Source: Nitrososphaeraceae archaeon (GTDB taxonomy: Archaea; Thermoproteota; Nitrososphaeria; Nitrososphaerales; Nitrososphaeraceae). Taken from it: a DNA stretch of 50,729 nt. A program made the position numbers and the translations under genes. The stretch covers positions 1-50,729 of the forward strand of contig JAJPHM010000079.1 of the NCBI GenBank assembly GCA_021325295.1, written 5' to 3'. The notes beneath the pieces were generated by a model. It did no database searches. It was given only the letters and a program-made list of their open reading frames with translations, and was not told the origin of the DNA. Position 1 is the stretch's first letter; each line of letters starts with the position of its first letter. Positions 1 through 7,482 of this stretch are shown piece by piece.

Positions 1-713
1 GCTGCAGGGCCGCTACCAACAGGTATTGTGGCAATGACTGTGTTTGATGGTCTATCTATTACAGAGACAGTATTGGAGCCAGCGTTTGCTACGTAAACTT
101 TGTTTGTTGCAGGGTTTACAGCAATACCGCCAGAGATAGCCTCTACTTCAATGGTTTCAACCAGCACATTGCCCAAGGCGTCAATTACAGATATAGTATT
201 TGAGCCGGAATTGGCTACGTAAACTTTGTTTGTATTGGTGTTGATTGCAAGCCCAAATGGGCTTTTCCCTACGTCCACATTATCAAGCAGTGTGTTTGAT
301 TGGCTATCAATTACAGAGACAGTATTTGAGAAGTAATTTGCCACATATACTCTGTCTGTACTTGGATTGACTGCCACTGCGACAGGACCTGCACCAACAG
401 CAACGGTTTCTATTATTGCATTTGTTGATCCGTCAATTACAGAAACGGTATTAGAGCCGGAATTGGCTACATATACCAAGTTCGTTTTGGGATTGCAGAC
501 TATGCCATTTGGATTCATACCCACTTTAATCGTGCCTATCACATTATTTGCCTGATAATCAATTACAGAGACAGAGTTTCCGTAAAAGTTCGACACGTAT
601 GCTTTGTTAGTCTGAGGATTTACTGTTATTCCGTATGGGCCATCGCCTACAGTAATAACTTCCAACAAAGTATAGAATGTGTTCCGAACTATTTTAGAAT
701 TTCTCCAATACAT
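1..713 (-). CDS. YVTN-type beta-propeller repeat protein (3' end beyond window)
   Basis: Reading the minus strand from an ATG at 713 gives an open frame of 237 codons that runs off the window edge. It contains about five tandem copies of a roughly 42-residue blade with the pattern NPxTNKVYVANxxSNTVSVID followed by a V-x-VGxxP turn, the hallmark of YVTN/40-residue beta-propellers. Such proteins are usually exported or part of the archaeal cell surface and mediate binding rather than catalysis. An in-frame TAA lies about 60 nt upstream, so 713 is the only good ATG. No signal peptide is visible at this start (the N-terminus is MYWRNSKIVRNTFYTLLE), so either export uses an unseen signal, a non-ATG start is used, or this is a 5'-truncated member. 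The blades are near-identical at DNA level, so homologous blade exchange is likely. Confidence 0.8.
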   Translation of the reverse strand, partial: MYWRNSKIVRNTFYTLLEVITVGDGPYGITVNPQTNKAYVSNFYGNSVSVIDYQANNVIGTIKVGMNPNGIVCNPKTNLVYVANSGSNTVSVIDGSTNAIIETVAVGAGPVAVAVNPSTDRVYVANYFSNTVSVIDSQSNTLLDNVDVGKSPFGLAINTNTNKVYVANSGSNTISVIDALGNVLVETIEVEAISGGIAVNPATNKVYVANAGSNTVSVIDRPSNTVIATIPVGSGPA

Positions 714-827
714 GCTTATATGACAGAGATGCAAAATTGTTAATGCCGTTTCTTATGATGTCAAAAGAGGATAGTCTTTTATAAACCAGAACCATTTAAG
801 AATAAAAGGCAGACAGGTTGATTGATT

Positions 828-1511
828 ATGAAAGCCGTAATTTTGGCTGGCGGATTTGGAAAAAGATTGAAACCACTTACTGATGATAGGCCTAAGCCGA
901 TGATAGAGGTTCTAAATACTCCTATAATTGAGTGGCAGGTAAAATGGCTAAAAAAATTTGGCATCAATGAATTCATAGTATGCGTAGGGTACATGAAAGA
1001 GCATATAATTAGCCATCTCGGAAGTGGAAATAAATTTGGTGTCAGAATTGGTTATGCTGTAGAGGATGATCCTCTTGGCACAGGAGGAGCTTTGAAGAAC
1101 GCTCAGAGCTTGCTTACAGGCTCAAATGACGGCTTCTTTATGGTCAATGGTGATGTACTTACAAACTTGGATCCTAATATCCTTCAGAACGAGAAGGGAT
1201 CATCAATAGCTGTTGTCCCCCTGAGGAGCCCATTTGGAGTAGTCGACCTTGATGCCAATGCTTCTGTCCTCGGCTTTATCGAAAAACCTGTAATTTACGA
1301 TAGGTGGATAAATGCTGGCGTATACTACTTGACGCCTGACGTCTTTGACTACCTTCCTCAAAACGGCAATATCGAAGTAACTGCCCTCCCTGCAATGGCA
1401 AAAGAAGGGCGACTGAAGGCAGTAAAGTACGAGCGAGTGTTTTGGCGTTCGATTGACTCACATAAAGATATCGAAGAGGCTGCAAAAGAGCTAAAGATTA
1501 TGCAGGCCTAG
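828..1511 (+). CDS. NDP-sugar pyrophosphorylase family nucleotidyltransferase
   Basis: A 227-residue protein beginning MKAVILAGGFGKRLKPLT, the G-G-x-G-x-R-L nucleotide-binding loop of glucose-1-phosphate/mannose-1-phosphate nucleotidyltransferases, followed by DRPKPMIEV (the conserved K-P-M/L segment) and VNGDVL, the metal-binding Asp of the family. It lacks the C-terminal left-handed beta-helix of longer members, so it is the short catalytic-domain form. The expected reaction is sugar-1-phosphate plus NTP to NDP-sugar for glycan or surface-polymer synthesis; substrate cannot be told. An in-frame TTG six bases earlier exists, but the ATG at 828 starts exactly at the first beta strand and is preferred. 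It is followed after 19 nt by the LLM oxidoreductase, suggesting cotranscription with the next three genes, although no pathway link is obvious. Confidence 0.85.
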   Translation: MKAVILAGGFGKRLKPLTDDRPKPMIEVLNTPIIEWQVKWLKKFGINEFIVCVGYMKEHIISHLGSGNKFGVRIGYAVEDDPLGTGGALKNAQSLLTGSNDGFFMVNGDVLTNLDPNILQNEKGSSIAVVPLRSPFGVVDLDANASVLGFIEKPVIYDRWINAGVYYLTPDVFDYLPQNGNIEVTALPAMAKEGRLKAVKYERVFWRSIDSHKDIEEAAKELKIMQA

Positions 1512-1530
1512 CATTAGTAAAGGTAGACAT

Positions 1531-2547
1531 ATGCACAAAACAGCTAGCTTGGAAGGCTTGCCAAGAATAGGATTCAGCCTAGGTCCTCTACTTTCTATCG
1601 GACAGGTTCTCGAATTCGCAAGACTTGCCAATCAGAAGCAAAATGTGGATTCTTTGTGGATACCAGAGTCTTGGGGCAGAGAAGCTTATTCTACTCTTGG
1701 AGCTCTAACCCAAGCTACAACAAGGGTAAGGCTTGGGACATCTATAATCAACATATATTCAAGAACGCCGGCCACAGTCGCAATGGCTGCTATCACTCTC
1801 GATGCCCTTTCAGGCAACAGAACAATTCTGGGATTGGGCTCAAGTACACCTGCAATAGTCAATAACTGGCATGGACAAAGGTTCGAAAATCCTATCGGAC
1901 GAATGAAAGAATACATTGAGGTTCTTCGGCTCATGCTAAGCGGACAGCGGGTAAACTATGACGGAATTTATTTCAAAGTGAAAGGCTTCAAAATACTGCA
2001 TGACCCTCCACGCAAAAATGTTCCGATATTTGTCGCTGCCGTAAACAAGAAAATGTTGAATCTAGCATCGAGTCTTGCAGACGGCACTCTTCTGTACTTG
2101 CGTCCTTTTGAGGAGATGAAAATGACAGTAAAAGTCATCAAGTCCAGTATAAAAAAAAATTCAGCGATTGATAGAAGGTTTGAAATAATAACTATCTTCA
2201 TTACATCAGTATCAAATAAAGAACCTGAGAAGGCAAGAGAACGTGCTGCAAAGACCCTTGCTTTTTATGTAGCTGTTGGCGAGTATTACAACCGATTTTT
2301 ATCAGCAAATGGGTTCAAAAATGAAGTAGAAATCATAACTGAAGGATACAGGAAAAATGGCCTAGATTCTATAGACAAGTTAGTACCTGACAAGATGCTC
2401 AATTCGCTGGCAGTCTATGGCACTAGCGAAGAATGTGCAAAATCCATCAAGAAGTTCTTATCCACAGGAATAACAATGCCTGTATTGCAGGTTAATCCTG
2501 TGCCTGATGCAGAAGGTTCAATTAGGGAAATGCTGTCAACTTTTTGA
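1531..2547 (+). CDS. F420-dependent LLM-class oxidoreductase (Mer-like)
   Basis: A 338-residue luciferase-like monooxygenase/LLM TIM-barrel protein. Visible family features are the N-terminal IGFSLGPLLSIGQVLEFARLA strand-helix, DSLWIPESWGREAYSTLGAL, the TTRVRLGTSIINIYSRTPATVAMAA segment typical of F420-dependent N5,N10-methylene-tetrahydromethanopterin reductase relatives, and LGLGSSTPAIVNNWHG. In archaea this family generally uses coenzyme F420; thaumarchaea make F420. The substrate is unknown, and paralogues are common, so it should not be called Mer itself. The stop TGA at 2545-2547 lies one base before the TTG start of the thiolase, implying translational coupling and a joint pathway acting on an acyl or ketone substrate. 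Confidence 0.8.
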   Translation: MHKTASLEGLPRIGFSLGPLLSIGQVLEFARLANQKQNVDSLWIPESWGREAYSTLGALTQATTRVRLGTSIINIYSRTPATVAMAAITLDALSGNRTILGLGSSTPAIVNNWHGQRFENPIGRMKEYIEVLRLMLSGQRVNYDGIYFKVKGFKILHDPPRKNVPIFVAAVNKKMLNLASSLADGTLLYLRPFEEMKMTVKVIKSSIKKNSAIDRRFEIITIFITSVSNKEPEKARERAAKTLAFYVAVGEYYNRFLSANGFKNEVEIITEGYRKNGLDSIDKLVPDKMLNSLAVYGTSEECAKSIKKFLSTGITMPVLQVNPVPDAEGSIREMLSTF

Positions 2548-2548
2548 G

Positions 2549-3652
2549 TTGCGCAGGGTAGCTATCTGTTACTATAGCACCTCAAAGTTCAGAAAAAGAA
2601 GTAACAGTTCGCTGTTTGAGCTTGCCTGTGAAGCCTGTGTCGACATATTGGCAAAGTCTCAGATATCTCAGACAGAAATTGATGCTGTACTAGTATCAAG
2701 CTCTACACAGGAGCCTTATACTTCCAGCATTGTATCTGAAATGCTTGGAATAAGGCCATCAATTTCCCAGAGAATAGAGAGCCTTTGCAACTCTGGTACA
2801 AATGCAATTATTTCCGCATACTCTCATATCATTTCTGGATTGTGTGATTCGGCTCTTGTCGTAGGTGTCGAAAAATCAGAAAGCCCAGGAAACGTTCTCA
2901 CATGGGATATTACGAGAGGCTCATTTGCATTCCCAATCCACTGGGCATCAATGTTTGCCAAGGCACATATGCGAAAATTCGGCACAACAGAAGAGCAAAT
3001 GGCAATGGTTTCGGTAAAGAATCACAGAAATGCTGTCAACAACCCTGCTGCACTTTTTCGTAAAGCTGTGACTCTTGAGGGGGTGATGGAATCAAAAAAG
3101 ATAGTTCCACCTATTAAGGTTCTAGACTGCTCAGCTATTTGCGAAGGTGCATCTGCAGTTCTGATTATGTCTGAGGACAAGGTCAAGTCATTTGGAATCG
3201 AAGATCCTGTCTGGATTACAGGAGTTGGTATGGAAACGCGTTCCGCCAGTTTTGCTGCTGTTGCAGCAGACCTATCAGCAAGTGAATCAGTAAGAAATGC
3301 TGCAAAAAAAGCATTCAGAATGTCAGGCAAGAAACCTCGAGATATAGATGTGGCTGAGGTTCACGATGCGTTTACTATTCTAGAGATCATGGCTTATGAG
3401 GACTTGGGATTTGTTGAGAAGGGAAAGGGTGGACGATTTGTAGACAATTGTGAAATTGCATTTAATCCCCGAGGCGGAATACTAGGGTCAGGTCATCCCG
3501 TCGGCGCAACAGGGATAGCACAGGTCGCAGAAGTGGCAGCACAAATTCAGGGCAAAGCTTGTAAGAGGCAGGTAAAGGACTGTGAAAATGGTCTAGTTCA
3601 GAACCTCGCGGCGGCTGGAACATCTGCTACCGTCATGATCATGAACAAGTGA
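2549..3652 (+). CDS. Thiolase-like protein (SCP2-type thiolase fold)
   Basis: A 367-residue thiolase-superfamily protein. The nucleophile-type Cys is at residue 80 in SLCNSGTNAI, and the C-terminal half has EVHDAFTILE and the GSGHPVGATG histidine loop. The second catalytic cysteine found in true acetyl-CoA acetyltransferases (in a C-x-G loop near the C-terminus) is not visible; the matching stretch reads NLAAAGTSATVMI. This resembles SCP2-thiolase-like proteins that act with a DUF35 partner, as thiolases/HMG-CoA synthases or retro-aldolases. Start: the TTG at 2549 gives MRRVAICYY, matching the expected first beta strand; a longer ATG start at 2507 would overlap the upstream gene by 41 nt and adds unrelated residues. 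The DUF35 gene follows after 24 nt. Confidence 0.85.
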   Translation: MRRVAICYYSTSKFRKRSNSSLFELACEACVDILAKSQISQTEIDAVLVSSSTQEPYTSSIVSEMLGIRPSISQRIESLCNSGTNAIISAYSHIISGLCDSALVVGVEKSESPGNVLTWDITRGSFAFPIHWASMFAKAHMRKFGTTEEQMAMVSVKNHRNAVNNPAALFRKAVTLEGVMESKKIVPPIKVLDCSAICEGASAVLIMSEDKVKSFGIEDPVWITGVGMETRSASFAAVAADLSASESVRNAAKKAFRMSGKKPRDIDVAEVHDAFTILEIMAYEDLGFVEKGKGGRFVDNCEIAFNPRGGILGSGHPVGATGIAQVAEVAAQIQGKACKRQVKDCENGLVQNLAAAGTSATVMIMNK

Positions 3653-3676
3653 TTCTCGGGGTAAGAACTACGAAAA

Positions 3677-4048
3677 TTGTCTCAAGAATTTTTGAAATGC
3701 CTTGAAAAGAGAAGGTTCAGGATTACATACTGTACCAAGTGCGATAGAAAGGTCTGGCCACCAGCTAATTACTGTCCAATGTGCCTCTCACAGACAAAGC
3801 TATCCAAGGTCGACAAAAGAGGCATCATCCTAGAGTATGCAGAATCTCTTGCAGAAGGTGAGTCAAAGATTTTTGGAATTATTGATATGTCTGGGATACG
3901 ACTTTTTGGCGAAATAGAACGATCAGTGAATACTAAAGAGACCCCGACGCTAGAAGGCGCAGAGGTAAGAATGGTTGCTTGTGGCATATCTGTGGGTAGA
4001 CCATATTACAGGTTCAAGCTCATTGACAGAAAGATAAAAAGAAGATAA
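3677..4048 (+). CDS. DUF35 zinc-ribbon/OB-fold acyl-CoA-associated protein
   Basis: A 123-residue protein with an N-terminal helix, a rubredoxin-like zinc ribbon with two CxxC pairs (YCTKC and YCPMC, residues about 19-36), then an OB-fold beta barrel. That is the two-part architecture of the DUF35 family. In archaea DUF35 proteins bridge thiolase and HMG-CoA synthase and channel the acyl intermediate; in actinobacteria relatives pair with SCP2-thiolase-like aldolases. The gene directly follows a thiolase-like gene, the standard genomic partnership. The start is TTG at 3677; the frame has no nearby ATG. The pair probably forms a complex, while its substrate is not deducible from sequence. Confidence 0.85.
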   Translation: MSQEFLKCLEKRRFRITYCTKCDRKVWPPANYCPMCLSQTKLSKVDKRGIILEYAESLAEGESKIFGIIDMSGIRLFGEIERSVNTKETPTLEGAEVRMVACGISVGRPYYRFKLIDRKIKRR

Positions 4049-4099
4049 TACATGAATTACTGAAGACTTTAATACCTTAGCTGAAAAAACTCATCATAT

Positions 4100-4462
4100 A
4101 TGAGCTATGATAGGTTTGTTGATGAGAGGCTTCTTACAAGCAGAGATGCACTAAATACGGTGCAGATCAAGATAAAGCTGCTCGAGATTGATGAAAATGC
4201 AAGGGACTTTTCTCAGCGTTTCGGCCACAGGGTTCTTGTAAAAAAGATCTTGCTTACTATAAAATATTCTAAGACAGAAGAAATAGAGGAAAAAGAGCTG
4301 GACGTGGAGGAGGTTGAGAAACGAATGAAGAAAGAAAGACTATTTAGTTCTTCAAATAGGTGGATCTCTTCTACAGAGATCAAGAACGGCTACATCGTAG
4401 CCAGCAGACATCTCGACCTGTTGGCGGATGCAGCGGCGCTAGATATCTTGCCCCTAAGTTAG
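4100..4462 (+). CDS. Conserved hypothetical protein, charged helical
   Basis: A 120-residue soluble protein with no family I recognise. Residues about 10-80 are strongly charged and helix-prone, including a Glu/Lys-rich stretch around EEIEEKELDVEEVEKRMKK. There are no cysteines, membrane segments or signal peptide. It begins at ATG 4100, 51 nt after the DUF35 gene, and upstream is TAATACCTTAG-like AT-rich DNA that may contain its own promoter, so membership in the upstream operon is uncertain. The composition and even codon use argue that it is a real gene; no function is proposed. Confidence 0.6.
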   Translation: MSYDRFVDERLLTSRDALNTVQIKIKLLEIDENARDFSQRFGHRVLVKKILLTIKYSKTEEIEEKELDVEEVEKRMKKERLFSSSNRWISSTEIKNGYIVASRHLDLLADAAALDILPLS

Positions 4463-4541
4463 AACAATTCAGAGCATCAAATTTGAAAGCTTGAACTGAT
4501 ATTTCTAAATTCGAGTTTTGAAATTTTTTCGAAAGCACCTT

Positions 4542-5021
4542 TTAAACTCGCTGTTTGCTTCTCCATACTCGAAAGGTTTCAAACCAAAATGCGGCTGCAC
4601 CAGCAACGGCAAAGCCTATCGCATGGATGTTGAGGTTGTTCAGGTCAAGTAGGATATACGTTATCAAAAGAGTCGTAAAAAATGCTGCAAAAAATAAAAG
4701 TCGGGGTATGTTGAGCCCACCTATATTGATAAATGCGTGCAGGACTCCGACCTGAACTTTTTGTATCACAAAATACCTGCCGTACTCATCTTGGCCAATA
4801 ATTGCAAGTCCAACAAGTTTCTCAATATGATAGCTTGCGACACTTGGACTGGAAAACCCGAGGTCTCTTTGGATTTCCCTTACACCTACAGGGTCACGCC
4901 TTTTCAACATGTACAGATATACTTGGAGGGTCTTGCCCTTCAGATTTTCCTCAATTGACAATTTCTTATTACTGGAATCGCCGTCAGAGCTTGAATTGGT
5001 GTCTTTTTTCAAATCAGCCAC
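4542..5021 (-). CDS. Winged-helix protein with two C-terminal membrane helices
   Basis: 159 residues. After a Ser/Asp-rich tail, residues about 30-95 form an ArsR/MarR-like winged helix: GKTLQVYLYMLKRRDPVGVREIQRDLGFSSPSVASYHIEKLVGLAIIGQDEYGRYFV, with the recognition helix around SSPSVASYHIEKL. Residues about 105-150 contain two hydrophobic segments (IPRLLFFAAFFTTLLITYILL and AIGFAVAGAAAFWFETFRV). Membrane-tethered winged-helix regulators of this form are frequent in thaumarchaea; the ligand and target genes are unknown. It is convergent with the hypothetical gene at 4100-4462 and lies between that gene and the tRNA-Asn. Confidence 0.75.
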   Translation of the reverse strand: MADLKKDTNSSSDGDSSNKKLSIEENLKGKTLQVYLYMLKRRDPVGVREIQRDLGFSSPSVASYHIEKLVGLAIIGQDEYGRYFVIQKVQVGVLHAFINIGGLNIPRLLFFAAFFTTLLITYILLDLNNLNIHAIGFAVAGAAAFWFETFRVWRSKQRV

Positions 5022-5103
5022 GCACTGAATGGATGTTCAACTTTGAGAAGAGTAGCATGTGAAATATAAAAGTCATTGGTTGAAACTGTCATCCAGAAAA
5101 TTT

Positions 5104-5213
5104 TGGCGCCGCTGATCAGACTCGAACTGATGACCCACTGGTTAACAGCCAGTTGAGCTTCAAAGCACAATATTGCGCTACGAATTTGCTCTACCATGCT
5201 GAGCTACAGCGGC
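5104..5213 (-). tRNA. tRNA-Asn (GTT) with non-canonical intron, CCA encoded
   Basis: On the minus strand the acceptor strands GCCGCTG (5207-5213) and CAGCGGC (5108-5114) pair perfectly, followed by discriminator G and an encoded CCA (5104-5106). The D arm is GCTC-AGCATGGTA-GAGC, the anticodon arm ACTGG-CTGTTAA-CCAGT with anticodon GTT (Asn), and the T arm ATCAG-TTCGAGT-CTGAT. Between the D stem and anticodon stem are 34 nt instead of one, which is explained by a 33-nt intron. The mature tRNA would be 74 nt before CCA. A TATA-like ACATTTATTTTG lies about 30 nt upstream (centre near 5244), fitting a dedicated promoter. Confidence 0.93.
5153..5185 (-). other. 33-nt non-canonical intron in tRNA-Asn (about position 27/28)
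   Basis: A bulge-helix-bulge model fits: exon GAGC (D-stem 3' strand) pairs with intron GCTC; the 5' bulge is AAA and the 3' bulge is AAC; the intron then folds on itself as TTCG/TGAA plus AGCGCA/TGTGCT with one T-T mismatch and an ATAT loop. Cutting each bulge after its second base gives exons ending GAGCAA and starting CTGG, exactly restoring a normal A26 and 5-bp anticodon stem. Because AA flanks both junctions, the precise boundary may slide by one or two bases with the same product. The outer exon-exon helix is weak, so this is a relaxed motif. Confidence 0.8.
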
Positions 5214-5648
5214 GCAATACTACAGCAAATTCAAGCACAAAATAAATGTTTTCAAAACCGGTGCCATATGCGGTTCACTGAACCACATAACCTAATTTTC
5301 TTGTTAGTTTTATGATAAGATTGATAGCATCAATACGATTATGAAACCATGGCATCACTAGCTGCAACTTTACAATTTCCTGTGCGCCAAAGTTTTTTTG
5401 TGCAACATAGTTGTATATTCTGAGCCACTCTTTATTTCTTTGTCGCTGTCTTTGTATGATATGGTCCAGTTAGCAATGTGGCTTTGTTATTCTTACCTAC
5501 TTCACAATGCGTGTTTGCTAGCTAGGTATTTGCTTTTTTGTTTATGGGCCAAGTATTTAGTGTAAATAAAGTCATTTTATGCTCAGTTGCCTATGTTTTT
5601 GCGGTCTAAAAAGGAAATAAATTGAGTCGAAAATTAAGATATCCCCGT
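5214..5648. other. Intergenic region with near-perfect palindrome at 5268-5288
   Basis: About 435 nt between the tRNA-Asn and the end of the ribosomal operon, with no convincing gene. It holds the tRNA promoter and, at 5268-5288, arms ATGCGGTTCA and TGAACCACAT around a single C, pairing at 9 of 10 positions. This could be an operator or a stem in a transcript; nothing else is recognisable. Confidence 0.4.
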
Positions 5649-5672
5649 CCTAACAAAAAAAGAAAATTTAGG
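5649..5672 (-). terminator. T-rich terminator after rpl6
   Basis: In minus-strand sense, 26 nt after the L6 stop, the RNA would read CCTAA, then a pyrimidine tract with seven consecutive T, then TTAGG. A T-tract is sufficient for archaeal termination, and its position at the end of the ribosomal operon fits. Confidence 0.45.
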
Positions 5673-5697
5673 TTTGTAAGATACTTTAGTGGTGTGT

Positions 5698-6246
5698 TTA
5701 CATGCTTTCTTCTTTGGAATATATATAAAGTCCGTCCAAGAACACACGCTGGTCTTTATCCTTTACTTTTGTAGATAACTCAATATTTGCCGCTGTCTGC
5801 GAAACATCCTCCAGACTTGGTCCCTGCACCACAACATCTTCGCCCACAACGCTGACTTTGGTGCTATCTCCAATTATCTTTGATACCCTTGCTGATCTTT
5901 CTCCAAAAAAATTCTCCACATGCACCTCTTTGCCTTTTACCTTGACTGAAATTGGAAAATGAGCAAATATTATCTTCAACTTGTATGTAAACCCCTTTTC
6001 TACACCCCTAATCATACTCTCTATTATACTTCTTGCAGTGTTAGTTACTGCAAGGTCTTTCTTGCGCGTACCGTAAGGCTTGATGGTAATTCTATTATTT
6101 TCAATAGTTATGTTGGCAGGTAACCTTGAAAAATCCTTCTTTATAGTGCCCAACTTTCCCTTTATCGATACAGTGTTTGCTTCTTTGGATACTTTAATAC
6201 CATCAGGAATGGCAATTTCTGCCATTATCTCTTGGTCAGAAGACAT
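5698..6246 (-). CDS. rpl6: Ribosomal protein L6 (uL6)
   Basis: 182 residues with two tandem alpha/beta repeats as in all uL6 proteins; the IPDGIKVSKEANTVSIKGKLG opening and the C-terminal VQGPSLEDVSQTAANIE segment are characteristic. It sits on the large subunit near the sarcin-ricin loop. The ATG at 6246 overlaps the S8 stop and has a GGTG Shine-Dalgarno-like stretch about 14 nt upstream; an in-frame TTG at 6252 is the alternative. It is the last gene of the operon here: the L32e-L19e-L18-S5-L30-L15-SecY genes that often follow in other archaea are not present. Confidence 0.95.
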   Translation of the reverse strand: MSSDQEIMAEIAIPDGIKVSKEANTVSIKGKLGTIKKDFSRLPANITIENNRITIKPYGTRKKDLAVTNTARSIIESMIRGVEKGFTYKLKIIFAHFPISVKVKGKEVHVENFFGERSARVSKIIGDSTKVSVVGEDVVVQGPSLEDVSQTAANIELSTKVKDKDQRVFLDGLYIYSKEESM

Positions 6247-6628
6247 AGCCAATTAACACACCTCCCAATCCTTGGCTTTGTGCATCGTGATGCGACATGA
6301 CTCCCTTGCTTGTCGATACAAGAAGAATTCCCATGCTATAAGCCGGCAAAAATTGCCTTTCCCAGTCAAAGTATCTATCTTTTTTAACGCTGAATCTAGG
6401 CGTAATGATTCCACACTTGTTTATCTTGGCCAAAAGCTGAACCCTGAATTTGCCTAGCCTCCCATCGTCTATTTGCTCAAATTCACCGATATAGCGATGC
6501 TTTTGCATTACACGCAAAATTTCGCTCGCGAACTTTGATGCAGGAATTATGATACACTCTTTTTTCCTTCTGGATTCATTATTGTGAATAGTGACAAACA
6601 TGTTGGATAGTACATTCAAAGCTGGCAT
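6236..6628 (-). CDS. rps8: Ribosomal protein S8 (uS8)
   Basis: 130 residues, the archaeal uS8 length. It begins MPALNVLSNMFVTIHNNE, has the central IIPASKFASEILRVMQKHRYIGEFE helix-turn region, and ends with the conserved SKGVMSHHDAQSQGLGGVLIGYVF, which contacts helix 21 of 16S rRNA. It overlaps L6 and follows S14 as in other archaeal S10/spc-type operons. Confidence 0.96.
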   Translation of the reverse strand: MPALNVLSNMFVTIHNNESRRKKECIIIPASKFASEILRVMQKHRYIGEFEQIDDGRLGKFRVQLLAKINKCGIITPRFSVKKDRYFDWERQFLPAYSMGILLVSTSKGVMSHHDAQSQGLGGVLIGYVF

Positions 6629-6674
6629 ACCTGTTTATTCTTCCTCCTCAATATAGCAGGTTGTTATGTTTTTA

Positions 6675-6854
6675 TTATTCATATTTCGCAAACCCCAGAC
6701 TTGCAGCCACTTCTCTGAAACATTGCCTGCATAGCATCAAGTTATACTTTTGTATCAAGCCAGAATAGCATCCACACCTTCTGCACCACCGAGTTCCTTT
6801 GCCGTGAGCAAGTTTCTTTCTTCCTGTAACTTCATATTCTCTTGGTTTTGGCAT
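6675..6854 (-). CDS. rps14: Ribosomal protein S14, zinc-binding type (uS14)
   Basis: A 59-residue gene. Translation from ATG 6854 gives [20 protein letters not shown], then a zinc knuckle of two CxxC pairs (WCRRCGC and LCRQCF) and the terminal [13 protein letters not shown], all diagnostic of archaeal S14. It occupies the 325-nt space between L5 and S8, the conserved order L5-S14-S8. Confidence 0.95.
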   Translation of the reverse strand: MPKPREYEVTGRKKLAHGKGTRWCRRCGCYSGLIQKYNLMLCRQCFREVAASLGFAKYE

Positions 6855-6953
6855 TGCTTATACTTTCCCCTACCTTCTTTTCCTATTCTAATCTACTATC
6901 AGAAGCTACCATTTTTATGTTGTCAATCCTTCCATTTTTATTCTCTCGCTTTC

Positions 6954-7475
6954 CTATGCAACATTTACACCAAAATTCTGAATGAAGAAATCTATTGCTT
7001 CTTGTTTTGTTATTCTGTGCTCTTGTCCTATTCTAGAATTTCTTCTGCTTCTTCTTGCTACTCTGTATCCTGGCCTGCTCAGTACTACGTTTACATCCAT
7101 TCCAAATATTCCTATCTCTGGATTGTATTTTGTTCCTGGAATATCGATATGTTCCCTTATGCCCATTGAGATGTTACCAAAATTGTCAAACGATGACGCC
7201 TTTAGGGTGTTTCCCTTGGCAGCTATTATACGCTTTAAAAAATTAATTGCCTCAATTCTACGCATTGTCACCATCGTGCCTATAGGCTCACCCTTATGTA
7301 TACCAAAATCTCTGACACTTTTTTTTGCTCCACAAACTGCGGGCTGTTTGCCTGTAAGCTCCGATATTGCTTGTTTTGCCTTTTCCAGCGGTTCGCCTGA
7401 CTTGCCAACGCCGATGTTGACTACTACTTTATCTACTAATATTCTCTTCATTTGATTTGTTAGTAATTGACTCAT
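6954..7475 (-). CDS. rpl5: Ribosomal protein L5 (uL5)
   Basis: 173 residues. VDKVVVNIGVGKSGEPLEKA and KKSVRDFGIHKGEPIGTMVTMR are the conserved uL5 N-terminal motifs; YNPEIGIFGMDVNVVLSRPGYRVARR is the archaeal/eukaryotic C-terminal signature. The protein binds 5S rRNA. The start ATG at 7475 gives a short N-terminal tail before MKRILVDKV; the internal ATG nine codons downstream is an alternative. About 100 nt separate it from S14, one of the larger spacers in the operon. Confidence 0.95.
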   Translation of the reverse strand: MSQLLTNQMKRILVDKVVVNIGVGKSGEPLEKAKQAISELTGKQPAVCGAKKSVRDFGIHKGEPIGTMVTMRRIEAINFLKRIIAAKGNTLKASSFDNFGNISMGIREHIDIPGTKYNPEIGIFGMDVNVVLSRPGYRVARRSRRNSRIGQEHRITKQEAIDFFIQNFGVNVA

Positions 7476-7482
7476 TTATTCT

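Noticed and set aside
1-713. CRISPR-like array from the regular 126-nt repetition in the first 700 nt
   Set aside because: The periodicity is explained by protein blades of about 42 residues (YVTN propeller), and the units are not identical repeats with unrelated spacers.
822-1511. Longer start (TTG 822) for the nucleotidyltransferase
   Set aside because: The ATG at 828 gives the exact family N-terminus MKAVILAGG.
6750-7169. 139-codon plus-strand frame opposite L5 and S14
   Set aside because: Antisense shadow of real ribosomal genes; amino-acid composition is unnaturally Ser/Phe/Tyr/Cys-rich.
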